DNA of 64,000 nt. Origin: Nymphaea colorata. Taxonomy: Eukaryota; Streptophyta; Magnoliopsida; Nymphaeales; Nymphaeaceae. Every line of letters starts with the position of its first letter. Within the stretch, counting starts at the first letter, position 1. Under the pieces are notes generated by a model. It was not told where the DNA came from and did no database searches. It was given only the letters and a program-made list of their open reading frames with translations. Where the stretch lies: assembly GCF_008831285.2 (NCBI RefSeq), contig NC_045144.1:15549858-15613857 (forward strand), written 5' to 3'. Below, in pieces: positions 29,094 through 41,400 of this stretch. The translations under genes and the position numbers were made by a program.

Positions 29094-29278
29094 AGGGCGG
29101 AGCCACGGGAACCGGCAGGGGCCTCGGCCCTTCTTCAAAAAAAATAAATAATTTTTTTTGTGAATATTTAAAAAATTAATTTATTCAAAATAAAAATGCT
29201 AAAAACTATATTTCAGCACTTTTGAAAATTTTGAAAGTATAATTCGGCTTCTCTCGTGAGAAACTACTAACTCCGCCC
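29094..29278. mobile_element. small MITE-like element
   Basis: A segment of about 185 bp begins GGGCGGAGCCACG and ends CTCCGCCC, an 8-base inverted pair. Its interior is AT-rich after a GCCTCGGCCC word, like common small non-autonomous plant elements. No flanking duplication was found. Confidence 0.45.
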
Positions 29279-30213
29279 TTGATTCTGATTACTAGAGAAC
29301 ATCGAGTTGATTATCTGTCAACTTCAATGGCGGCATTTATGTGGGAGCAAAAGAAGAGAGCTGGGTGGCATGGTGGGGCTACCAAAATCTATGGCCCGGG
29401 AATCTCTATTTTGCCTACAATATAATTTTATACAACATTAACAACTAATGTTTGTCTTTTACTTAAGTGGTCTGATATGAATCTCTCTCTCTCTCGTTAC
29501 GTTAATTTTTTCTAAGATCCTGTTCCTTTTAAATTTTGCTCTAAAAAAGATGCCGCCAGTTTTTTTTTTTTTTTCATTCCTTATTTTTATTTACTTTATT
29601 TAGTTTTTTTCTTTGTTTCTTTTTGCTGAAACTGCAGACAAGTAGCTGAAGGTCTAGAATTCCCTCCATTGAGAAGAATGGCTTCCTTTTTTCACATAAT
29701 TCAAGAGACCTACAGCGGTGAAAATTTCACCGGTTTTAGTGACAGATTTTCCCATCAGTAAAAGAACAAATGAGAATTGATTTCAGTGGTATTTAATCTT
29801 TTGCGTTAGTAGAAGTCAAATTTTACGGAAGTAGTGCGAAAACATCTATAAAAGTATTAGTGATACTATTTTTATTGACATCCAATAAAAATCGTCACTA
29901 AAGGTTTTACTGATGTTTCGTTTTCACTAATGCTTTTTCCGTGTAAGTAAAAACCTTGTTTTAAGTAAACTTCTTAACCACCTTTCCCGTATCAATGGGA
30001 AAGCACAACGATACGGCCCCCTCATAATATCGGTTCACCAAACGGGCCAATATCTACTCACATATATGTCCCTGCATTTTTTGATATATAAACAGATTTT
30101 ATTAGATTTTTTTCTTTAGTTGTCTCGAAAGAAATCATTTATAAATTTTCGATACACACTCATTTGTTGATGGGCGCGTACCAGCCAAACCCAGTCTCGG
30201 CAATGTTTGAGGT

Positions 30214-31125
30214 AATGGATCGGAGAAATATTCAAAAAAAAATTAGAAAATGATCGGAAATGGAAGATTTCATATATATATTACAAAACAATTAGATATG
30301 GACAAGTTAGAATCTGGTATCGATTCTAAAACTTGCTGACTCATGATTAACGACAACTATTCCTAAACATTAACTATTCCTAAACATTACGCGGTCAAAA
30401 GTAAGTATTGTGCACTTGGATCATGGTGAAAAGTAAAAATATTTTTTTATAAATTCTCTGAAAGCATTAATCTAGAGAGAGAGAGAGAGAGAGATAATTC
30501 AGATAATTCAGACAACATTTGATAAACTCCACCAGTAGAGAGATAATTATGACGACATTTGATAAACTTAACCGGTACCAAGAGCATGTTACAGATGAGA
30601 TATACATGAGACCTGACAGTTGGGTGTATGCCATCACCCGCATTTCAGATCCAATTAGTTATGCGATTTCTTATGAAAACAGGACTTGGGTGTACGTTTT
30701 GAGACTTGGATTTGGACATTGAGATCTAGAAAAGAAAAAACTATTTTTCTAATTTTAAACAGATAACAAATCCGGTATCAATATTCGATCCCTTTACAAG
30801 AAAAAAATAGATAAACTGAATTTTTTAGATGAAATAACAAACGATAAGCATTGCTCTCTCCGAATACCGATCATTGTTGCGTCGCACTTGTTCAAAGTTT
30901 CCACATTTGTTCCAAGTTCGCTACGAATCATCATTTGTTCATTTATCTCCTGCTTTTTCCAATTTTTGAAGTGAACCAGTTCATTATCGTGTTTAGAAGG
31001 TAGGTAACCACATATTAATACGGTTGCCTTTACCTGAACACACCCGTCCACTTGTGTTTCCTGTTTTTAATTTCAAGTGGTTTTCATAATTCTCCACAAG
31101 CTTTGCGCAGAAGCCATTGACGTTC
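30214..31125. promoter_or_regulatory. presumed promoter and leader of B3 gene B
   Basis: Colinear with 8,895-9,833 of copy A, with a GA tract near 30,475-30,494. No specific site is claimed. Confidence 0.35.
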
Positions 31126-32067
31126 ATGGCAGAGATGGCCATCCTACCTCCTTCTGCATCTGATCTTCACAACCTCTACGTCCTTGCGGACGCTGCTGTC
31201 ACCTTGCTCAACCAGCAGCAGCAGATGAACGCGAAGCAGGGCCACCAGCAGCAGCAGCAGAAGAAGAAGAACGTGAAGCAGGGCCAGCAGAAGATGAAGG
31301 TGAAGAAAAGTATCAAGAAGAAGCAGGGCCACCAGCAGCAGCAGCAGAAGAAGAAGAACGTGAAGCAGGGCCAGAAGATGAAGGTGAAGAAAAGTATCAA
31401 GAAGAAGCAGAAACGGCCATCTCCACTTGCACCTCGTAGGGTGCAGCTGCAGCAAAGTGCTCCTGAACAGCCGCAAAGGGCTCCTGAAAGATGGCTGCTA
31501 GAGCTGGTGGCTGAGCATGGAGGCATGGGGCCACCGGCGTTCCTGTGTGCGAAGAAGTTGACAAAAAGCGACACCAACCGGAATCTCAACCGCTTCGCCA
31601 TTCCAAGGAACATCGCCTACGACGTCTTGCGCCCTCTTATGAACGATGAAGAATGGAAGTCAGTCTGCAGTACAGGTGGAAGGATTGGAGGAGGAGGGCT
31701 GCGGGTGCAAAGCCATGATGCCGTTGGGTCAGTAACAACGCTCTGTTTCAAGTTGTGGGAGAGCAACATGATGTTTCTTTTCAATGATGGCTGGAAGCAC
31801 GTCGTTGAGCAAAACGTTCTTCGGCCTGAGAAGGACGTGGTTGAGGTGTGGTGCTTCAGAGATTCTGCCATGGTTCTGCACTTTGCCTTTTGTGTCGTTA
31901 AAGGAGAAGAAGAAGGAGGAGGAGGAGGAGGAGAAGAAGAAGAAGAAGAAGAAGGAGGCAGAAAAAATGACGAGGAGGATGGACTGGTTGAAGACGGCTT
32001 AGTAGTACTTGAGGAGGAGGCAACGGTTGCTATGAAGGATGACAACATAGTCTCTGCCATACAATAA
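31126..32067 (+). CDS. B3-domain (DUF313-like) DNA-binding protein, copy B
   Basis: Paralogue of the gene at 9,834-10,712; 313 residues from the ATG at 31,126. The B3-like domain (FLCAKKLTKSDTNRN, LCFKLWESN, DGWKHVVEQN, VVEVWCFRDS) and acidic tail are kept. The glutamine/lysine tract differs: a unit of about 28 residues (GHQQQQQKKKNVKQGQ...KKSIKKKQ) is present twice in tandem here and once in copy A, and the glutamate run in the tail is longer. Every length change is a multiple of three, so the frame is held. AATAAA lies near 32,341. Whether both copies are expressed cannot be told. Confidence 0.8.
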   Translation: MAEMAILPPSASDLHNLYVLADAAVTLLNQQQQMNAKQGHQQQQQKKKNVKQGQQKMKVKKSIKKKQGHQQQQQKKKNVKQGQKMKVKKSIKKKQKRPSPLAPRRVQLQQSAPEQPQRAPERWLLELVAEHGGMGPPAFLCAKKLTKSDTNRNLNRFAIPRNIAYDVLRPLMNDEEWKSVCSTGGRIGGGGLRVQSHDAVGSVTTLCFKLWESNMMFLFNDGWKHVVEQNVLRPEKDVVEVWCFRDSAMVLHFAFCVVKGEEEGGGGGGEEEEEEEGGRKNDEEDGLVEDGLVVLEEEATVAMKDDNIVSAIQ

Positions 32068-35000
32068 GAAGAAAATGAAGAAGATGAGCGCTGCTGCCAT
32101 TGGGTCCACAAGAAGCGCAGGACAATCTGCGCATGAGCTTTGCTGTGCAAGATGAGGAGGGCATTAAGGGAGCTAGGGTAGGCAGGGGGTTGCTTAATTG
32201 CTTTCTTTCTGCAGATTGGTGGGTTGGGGATTTGAAGGTAGCAAGCTAGATTATGATCTCATTTTTTGAAGTACCCATTCTTTTCTACACATTTTCTGTA
32301 AATCCATCTTCATTCTTTGAATTCTTTGTAATGACCATTCAATAAAGGTTCACAATTGTAAGTTGTTTATTAATAACCACATACCAACATCCCTTTCCCT
32401 ACTGTTTCTGCATGATCTGCAATTCTTCTACTCCAATACTTGCACAGAGATTAACGATTTACTGTCATTTAAAAAGATTGCTTTCTCCCTAACGTACGCT
32501 CTAATGAGATCGCAGATCCTTTCCCTATTCAAATTTATCTCCAGAAAATTTTGTGACCGCAACAGGGTTTTAATCTCAGCTCTGCCCAGTGGCAGCAATC
32601 ATCTTTGACAAAAGATTTTCTCTGTCACCACCAATAATCTTCCAATCAGCTCAACCTAAACAGTTACATGGTATGTGTCATAGATACGATCATCTTAAGG
32701 GAATACTTTATCGGATTGTGGTTCTAATTTGTCTTCGAAGCTTTTAATCTTATGCCACGAGTCAAGGTTGGCTCGGCTTGCCCCTGACTGGCCCCCAACT
32801 TGGCCTTACTCAGCCCGACTGGTTTGAGTCAGCCCTAACTCACCCCGATTCAAGTTATTTTAAACCCAACCGGGTAGACGAGTCAACTCGCTGACCCAAC
32901 CATATGCCGATTCGATCTGAGTCATGGGTTTGTCAACTATGTGCTTAACCCATCAACTTGCCACTTTATTTGATTTGTAGATTTCATTGCGAGGAGCAAT
33001 GCTATGAATAAAACATTGAGGGCCCCAACCAACTGCATGTGATTCCTTCAATGACCTCTTTTAGGATTAGGGACTTAAGAGTAATAGAAAACAGTTGCAG
33101 AAGTTTTATTCGGCATAATTACAAAGAAAGAGCAGGAGAATATGAGGCGTAAACTCGATTCGTCTATGGCTAATCTAGTTTGGTTCAATATGCAATTCAA
33201 AGTTTTCTTTGAAGTCCTCCACACACACCTGCTGACGGCACACATGCACAACTTATAGGAAGGGTTCTATTTAAAGCATTTTTGTTAGTTGTCAAAAGAG
33301 GGTTTGTTGGGAGGTCATTACAAATGCATGAGGTCTTTCAACATTGGTTGCAAGATTAACATACTTTTGTGAGCGCTTGAGGACACTAGAATAATCACTG
33401 TGAGAACAACTTAAAAGCATCAAACCAAAGGCAAATATTGAACAAAATTCAATTTGATCCACATGAGAAATAATTAGCAGATGGTGCACATGAATGAAGA
33501 TGGGTTTGCGAAATAAAATGATTTCTTAAGGATGATTTCTTTTTCTAGAGACATAAGTCCATAAGAAGTTGGTTGACAAAATAAAGAACAATTCTTTTAA
33601 ATTCAAGTTTACTTCTAGTTGTAAAAGAATATAATTCCACCATGACTGTCAACGGTATTATGGAAAATAAACCTTGGAAAAATATGAAACAACTATGAAA
33701 AAATCTCTATTTTTTTTTCAAAACCAATTAATTGCATGGTTTTCTGTTATATGGTTGCTTGGAATGCCCCATTTGCCTTGTTCTAACTGTTATTTCTCTA
33801 AATTTCCCTCTCTAATGAAGAAGTTAAAGCAGCAGCGTTCAACAGTCCTGGGTGTGTGATCAACCATGAAAAACAACATTCATGCTCTCAAGATCGATGG
33901 AAGATAAGATTTTGATTGTCCATGAGCTGATGAATAATATGAATATACACAATAAGACCTTTGTGCTTCTAGGCATGTCAAAACCTAAGACATTTCCAAT
34001 TGACACTTTCTTAGCAATGCATTGAAGGCAACAGAGTATAAGGATTGGTTGATCGCGTTATGGCATGTAAATAAAACGTTGCATATTGTTGTCATCAATA
34101 GAGTGGAAGATAGTTCTAATTATCTCTTCCTTGTTCTCATTATAATGCTCAGTAGACGTCTGAAATTAATTGGAGAAAGTTGTCTATTAATTATTGGGCT
34201 TTGGCATTGTCAAATTGTTATTTTATATCAATAACTATGCAAAGGTGTTCTAAGTCTCCTAAGCATACCTCTATGCCCGAAAAAGGCTGAAGCCTCTAAC
34301 CAACCCCTCAGCCAGTAGAGGACGTGCTTTGATGCTTCAATATGCTTTGATCACCTATCCCTATCTGATCCCATAATGCCAACCCCTTTGAGAATAACTT
34401 CCTCGCTCTTACTCTTAACAAAAATGCTTACACTTTAAATCCTTGCGGTCGCTCTTACTCTACACAAATCCTTACAACCTGACTACTACATCTATCGCTC
34501 TCTTTATTGAACACTGGCGATCAAACATTCAAAAAGAAAGGACACTGGCTTTTTTCAAACTAGTAGTGAAAATCCAGTTTCCTTACATCTAGAAATATAA
34601 TATAATCGAACGGTTGACAAATTATCGCACATAAAACAATTTTCTTGCTAGCTGGAATTTTATTAAGGTTAAAAATTTCTAAAGATGAAAAGTCAAACTC
34701 CTCTTTTCTTCTTTAACTTCTAGTTTTTTATAATCGTTTAATCCCATTGGATTGTTACATAGAGTTCATATTCCTCACTGATGTTTCGGGTCCCAAATAA
34801 ATGCTACCACAATGCACGTTCATGACCTACAAATAGGTATAAATTAATTCATTTTAATGACTCACAAGCGATGGCTTTCAAAGGCCCTACACACTTAGGT
34901 ACCATAAGTCCATAAGAACCAATGCCAAGTACATTCGTCCTCCTATCACTCTGTATAAATAATATCCTATGCCAGCTACAAACACCACAGCATTTTTATA

Positions 35001-35434
35001 ATCACCATATTTGCATACGGCTGCATAGGATCATAGGAGCCAAGTCAAGCTCTGACTCAACTCAAAAAACTCGAGCTTGAACTTAAGTCAAGCTCAATAG
35101 AACAAGCTTGTGATCAACTCCACAATACAAGATCAATCGCGAACTCAATGTAGTAGAGCTGAGATAAGTTTAAACGAATCAAGTTCTTACAACTCGAAAT
35201 CAACTCATTTAACATTTTGTTTATAAACGAATCGAGTTTAGATGAGCTAATTCGAGTCAAGATTGAGCTGGCTCAACTCATTGTACAGCCTTATGCCTGC
35301 ACAAGCATGTGTGTATGTAGAGAGAGAGAGAGAGAGAGAATGAGCAACTTGCATGTTCCAACGCTAAATAAGCAAGTGCGCTACGATCCAAGGCAGAAAC
35401 ATTGCAACTCAGGAGGCATCCAATAGTTTCCACA
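32068..35434. other. non-coding part of copy B between the B3 and PCD genes
   Basis: Colinear in patches with 10,713-13,880 and 17,014-17,692 of copy A. Sequence private to B lies near 32,830-33,300 and 33,650-34,140. Near 32,755 and 34,890 it has the uninterrupted sites where copy A carries the 375-bp element and the Pack-type element. A GA tract lies near 35,318-35,338. Confidence 0.6.
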
Positions 35435-38400
35435 TCAGTCCATTCTCTGTTTTGCTTTTCGCCTTAAAAGAGGATTCAGATCAAGGGCATCAATTTTTGC
35501 AGCTAGTATAAAGTCATTCTCAGTGAGTCCACCTGTCAAAAACAGATTAGTGAGGCAATAACAGTCTTGATGCAATCAACTTTAGCTTTCAATGCTTTTG
35601 ACAAAATCGTCATTTGTGAAGGACAAACAATATACAGTAAAAACAATCTTAAAGGGACCGTTTGGCAACTACACATTGTTACTATCCTATGAACTTGCCC
35701 TATCAAATGGAACATATTCATAAAACACTTGTAATGGTGTTCTATGAATCTAACCCATTTTTAAGGCAGGTTCATGGAACAGTAACAGAATGCTATTGTT
35801 GCCAAACAATCCTTATAGTACATGGATGTCATCATTTAACATTGGGAAGAATTTAGTAATCTGATCTTGAAACTCGTAAAACAAGTTGTTCCCTTCAGTA
35901 AGCTCTATTAACACCCTCCTAACAGGTTTGCTAGTTTCCAAGTACCACGGTTAGAATGAAAAGCAAGAGACCATATTTAACCTAGTTCAAGAATTTAAGT
36001 GAACGGCTCCGCTGGAATAGAGTGAAACCTAAACATGAATTAAGTTTCAAATGGGAGCTGACGGGCAGCATGTAGAGGGACAGTTTATGTGGATCACAAA
36101 CTCATGAGATCCCCTCAATCTGGTCTAGTGACATACAGAAGTTAATCCCATTAGACGAGTGAAGCTCTTGCAGGCAAATTGAGTATTGGTTCACCTAGTG
36201 CACCAATCATGACAGGATGTCCCAACATGAAACAACAGCCTGTCCGACATGAAAATTGATGGGAAATGTACAGTTGTGAAAATAGTCAAAAGAGAGATAT
36301 AACGATTAGGTTTATGAGAAGGGTATGAATTTCAGTGGATTGTGGAGAAATAAGTCAATAACTAGACTAAGTATGATTTTTAAGTTAAATAAATACTTCT
36401 ACGATAAGTATAAAAGAGAAATTTAAAATGTCCTCTCCTAAAATTCACTTGATTGAAATGTCTTCCTGGTAAAGAACTTTCTAAATTTAGTGAGATCCTC
36501 TTCGAAACAGCTGCCCAAACACAAAACATAGCCAGACTCTAGTTAGAACACATATTCGTGAGTTTACTAAACTTATAAATTCAAGAAACTCCTCTTAGCT
36601 TATCATTAATAAAAGTATAGAGCCGAGAAGGATTATGTATATGTGTACTGTTTCCACCCTTATGATAGAGAATCCCCACCATTCAGCTACCTGAGTTAAT
36701 TCCATTAACTTTACAGGCTTACCAACTGAGTGTGTCCAAATGTCAATCTTGACATTGTTCCAGCCGACAAGATGAAGATCTGGATGATGCCCTGCAGTAA
36801 GACAAATAAATGCGAGGTTACTTCATCCTGACACAGCCACGATAAATGGTCAAGTGTACCCTTACCTGATGTCCATATTTTCATTATTTCTCAATTACAT
36901 ATTAGCAATGTTGTAAAAGGCGTATCATAATGCATATCCGTCGGCCTGACCAATACAACGTATTGTAACATATACTAGCAATGTATTGTAAAATTATTTT
37001 TAATCCAAAAAAATTTAAAAAAAAATCAGAAAAATTAAAAAAAATCATGAAAATTTTGTTCTATATAAAAAAACTCATTACGCACATAATAATGAACATT
37101 CATGATTCATCATTCATAAGCCATCATATGTTAACACTACAATACTACATTAGGAAAATAAAATAAACATCTTCATAAAATTTGTAGAAATACGAACAAG
37201 AAGAAGACGAAGAGAAACAATGATCACGATGTAACGTGGAAAACCCTCAACACGAGGGAGAAAAAACCACGAATGAGGAGGAGTTGGTGCCCACTAGCAG
37301 CCAGACTCTCTCTCTCTTAAGATTATCATTAACACTTAAGGATTAGGGTTACATGACTTAAGTAGAGCCCAAAACGGGCTACAAGGCGGGTCGGGTATGG
37401 ATCCGGACCCGAAACCCACAATCTATCAACACTCCCCCTCAAGTTGGGCGTACATATCAAACATGCCCAACTTGGATACATTCCTCTCAAATGAAGCTGA
37501 AGGAAGAGCTTTCGTCAGAACATCAGCAGTTTGGTCTTCAGACTTCATGTAAGGTAAGATCAACTCTTTCGCATCAATCCTTTCCCGAATGAAGTGACGA
37601 TCAATTTCAACATGTTTTGTTCTGTCGTGAAGAACAGGATTGTTGGCTAAGTTGATTGCAGACTTGTTATCACAATACATCTTCATAGGTCCTTCAATCC
37701 CTATTCCAATGTCGGTCAACAATATCTTCAACCATAATAACTCTGACACTCCCATAGCAACTGCCCTATATTCTGCCTCTGCACTGGATCTAGAGCAAAC
37801 ATCCTGTCTCTTGCTCCTCCATACAACAAGGTTTCCTCCCAAGTAGACACAGTACCCTGTAGTGGATCGTCTGGTATCACCACAACCTGCCCAATCCGCA
37901 TCAGAATAGCCCTCGATTTCCACAGTCTCTTGTTTCACATACAGGAGTCCCTTACCAGGATTTTTCTTCAGGTAGCATAGCACTCTGTCCACAGCCTTCA
38001 GATGTGCATCGGTTGGCGCATGCATGAATTGGCTCAAAACATTCACCGCAAAGGTGATATCAGGTCTCGTGAGGGTAAGATAAATTAGCTTCCCAACCAA
38101 ACGTTGATATCTTCCCTTGTCTTCTTCACAGAGAGGCTCTCCATCTCTAAGACTCAACTTGTGCCCAGTGTCAAAAGGGGTAGGAGTAGGTCTACATCCC
38201 AATTTCTCAGTTTCTTCCAGCAGATCTAATGTATATTTCCTTTGGTTTAGTACAAGACCAGTACTAGACCTAGCAACCTCCATACCAAGAAAATACCTTA
38301 GTTTGCCAAGATCTTTGAGGTCGAATTCTGTAGCCAGTAACCCTTTTAGCTTGATAATCTCCTCCTCATCATCTCCAGTAACAATCATGTCATCTACGTA

Positions 38401-41400
38401 GACGAGCAGGAGAGTAACCTTGCTCTCCTTCTTCTTCACAAACAGAGTGTGATCTCCATTTCCTTGTTTGTATCCATGACGTATCATCACTCTTCTCAGT
38501 CGTTCAAACCACGCTCTGGGCGATTGCTTAAGGCCATACAAGGCCTTTTTCAGCTTACAACACTTTTCTGGTTCTTCATATCCTGGAGGCATATGCATAT
38601 ATACTTCTTCTTCGAGGTCACCATTGAGGAATGCATTCTTAACATCCAGTTGATACATCTTCCACTCCTTCATCACAGCTAGGGATATAACCACCCTCAC
38701 AGTCTTCATTTTCGCAACAGGAGCAAAGGTTTCCAAGTAATCAATTCCATATTTCTGGCTAAACCCCTTGGCCACAAGTCGAGCTTTATATCTTTCAACA
38801 CTCCCATCTGGTTTGTACTTGATGGTATACACCCATTTGGATCCAACTAGGTGAGCGGCTTCAGGAATCTTCACAACTTCCCATGTCAAGTTTCTTCTTA
38901 GGGCATCTATTTCTTCTTTCATTGCATCAACCCACTTGGAGTCACTTTGAGCTTCAGCGACAATCCTGGGAATCACAGCCAAAGAAAGAGTAGAAACAAA
39001 GCACTTGTAATCTTTCCCAAGTCTGGAATAAGAAACAAAATTACCAATGGGGTGTTGAGTACATGACCTGACACCCTTTCTCAGGGCAATGGGAAGATCG
39101 TCATTCTTCTTTTCAACCTCATCATGGGTCTCCACGGTCTCCTCGGTAGGACTTGGTTCATCCAGGGAAGGAGTGGCATTGGGATTGGAAGTAGATCTAG
39201 CATCACAAGTCATCACCTCTGTCCGAGTACCTCGTCTAGAGTAGAACTGTCCAAACAACTGAGGGCCTTCATTCTCAATGCTATTGTCACCCCTTTCCTC
39301 CTTCTCAGACATATCAACAGTATTAAGTGATTCTGCTTTCTTGTAGTCCAAAAAATCTATAAACTGAAGTTCCTGTCTCTGAGAATACTCTTTCCTGCCC
39401 ACAGACTGCTCCCCCTGAAGAGGATTCGCACCAAAGTAAGAGGCATGTTCCAAGAAGGTAACATCCCTCGTAACATAAGCTCGACCAGTAATAGGATCAA
39501 TACATTTGTATCCTTTTTGCGTAGGGGAGTATCCAACAAAGACACCTTTGATAGACCTAGGATCAAGTTTCTTGACATTTGGACTGTGATCATGGATAAA
39601 ACATACACAACCAAAAACACGAGGAGGAAGAGGAAATGGTGGACGACTGCCAGGAAGCAACGAGTGGGAAGTCCTACCATTTAAAACACGACTGGGCATG
39701 CGGTTAATAAGATAGGCACTAGTAAGAATTGCATCACCCCAATAGTGTTTAGGAAGATTTCTCTGAAACAAAAGAGCCCTGGTGACATTAAGAAGTTGAC
39801 GATTTTTCCTTTCAGCTACCCCATTTTGAGGGGGGGTGTAACTACAGGATGTCTCGTGAACAATCCCCCGTTGTCTAAGAAACTCCTCAACAGGCCGACA
39901 CATATACTCACGGGCATTATCGGACCTGAAAGTTTTAACATTCGCACCATACTGGGTATGCACAAGAAGAATAAATGTCTCGATGATTCGAGGAACCTCG
40001 CTGCGGTTTTTTAACAAGTATATAAATGTAGCACGAGAGAAATCATCAATGAAAGTGATAAAATACTGGAAACCTTGACGGGTATGAATGCCCGAAGGTC
40101 CCCATACATCAGAGTGAATCAGAGAAAAAGCTTCATTAGCACAACTAGAAGAAAGAGGGTACGAAGCCCTCACATGTTTGGCAAACTGACAAACATCACA
40201 AGAAATAGAAGACACATCAAAGGAGGAACACAAGTCTGGAAACAAATGTTTCAAAATCCCAAAAGGTAAATGCCCAAAACGTTCATGCCAATACATAAAA
40301 GACTGAAGACAATCTTCTCTTCTCTTATCTGTCTTGCGGATCGCTGTCAACAGAGAAGTAGCCACATGTATGGGAAGACGATATAATCCATCAGAAGCTA
40401 AACCAATCCCAATCCTCTTCCCTGTCACCAAGTCCTGCAAAACACAACGATCGGCAGAGAATATAAGTTCACAATTCAATTCTTTAGTAAGTCTACTGAC
40501 TGATAAGAGATTTAAAGGAAACTGGGGAACATGTAAAGCGCCCTGCACATGAAATTTGTCCAACAAGGACAGAGTGCCTTCGCCGGCCACACAGGTAGAG
40601 GAACCATCTGCAAGAGAAACACGTTCCCTTCCCGAGGACAACTTATACTCATGAAACAATTTTGGATTACCTGTCATGTGATGAGTAGCACCACTATCGA
40701 CAATCCATTCCCCCACAGAAGAGTTACCTTGATTGCCAATAACTGCAAGAGCATGATTAGCTGTAGTTCCCTCTGAGGTCTCAGTCTTGTTGACATCGAG
40801 CCTGCCCAAATAAGCCCTTAGTTCACGAAGCTGGTCAGCAGAAATGAAGACTTTTTCTCCACTAGAGGCTTGCACTTCAGACACAGGCGTTCTCCCAATC
40901 AAAGATCTCCCTCTGTTCCCCTTCTTTTCTAGATGAAGATCCCAGCAATAATCCACAGTGTGACCTGTCTTCTTGCAGTGAGTGCACCTGCGAAGAGACC
41001 TAGATGGGCCGCCAGGACCACGACTCACGAGAGCAGATCTCTCGTTATAGGGCACAAGTTCCCTCTTCCCTTCTTTTGTAACAAGCCTTCTCTGTTCTTC
41101 CGCTTCAACACAGGAGTACACATTTTCAATACTGGACACCTCCCCTGAATTCAAAATCTGGCTTCGAACACCTTCAAACTCATCATTTAAACCTGCTAAA
41201 AATAGGAACACCCTGTTTTCCCATTCATGAGCAACATAGAGCGCCTGATCATGGGGACAATGCCAAGGAATATCAGAATGATAGTCAAGCTCTTCCCACT
41301 TGGCTTTCAAAGCCCCATAGTACTCTGCAACAGACGAGGTCCCTTGTCGAATGCCATAGACTGTCTTCATTACTTGGTAAGTACGAATTGCGGTCTTCTT

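Larger units (their letters stand above)
26430..30213. mobile_element. 3.8-kb composite repeat block, possibly a decayed CACTA-like element
   Basis: Absent from copy A, where the matching flanks lie about 25 bases apart near 8,870-8,895. It holds many short words of the type GTGACGTTTTT and AACGTCAC, TTAGTGAC and GTCACTAA, like the subterminal repeats of plant CACTA elements. Four copies of a near-palindrome of the form CAGCGGTGA...TCACCGG occur near 27,605, 27,803, 28,466 and 29,712. A diverged direct repeat of about 350 bp links about 28,330-28,690 to 29,570-29,890. An end-like CTTTTTCCGTGTAAG is near 29,945. No transposase and no clean ends are seen, so the class is uncertain. Confidence 0.45.

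Noticed and set aside
26430-30213. CRISPR-like or other spaced-repeat array in the composite block
   Set aside because: The four near-palindromes are irregularly spaced and diverged, and the DNA is plant nuclear. Decayed transposon repeats explain them better.
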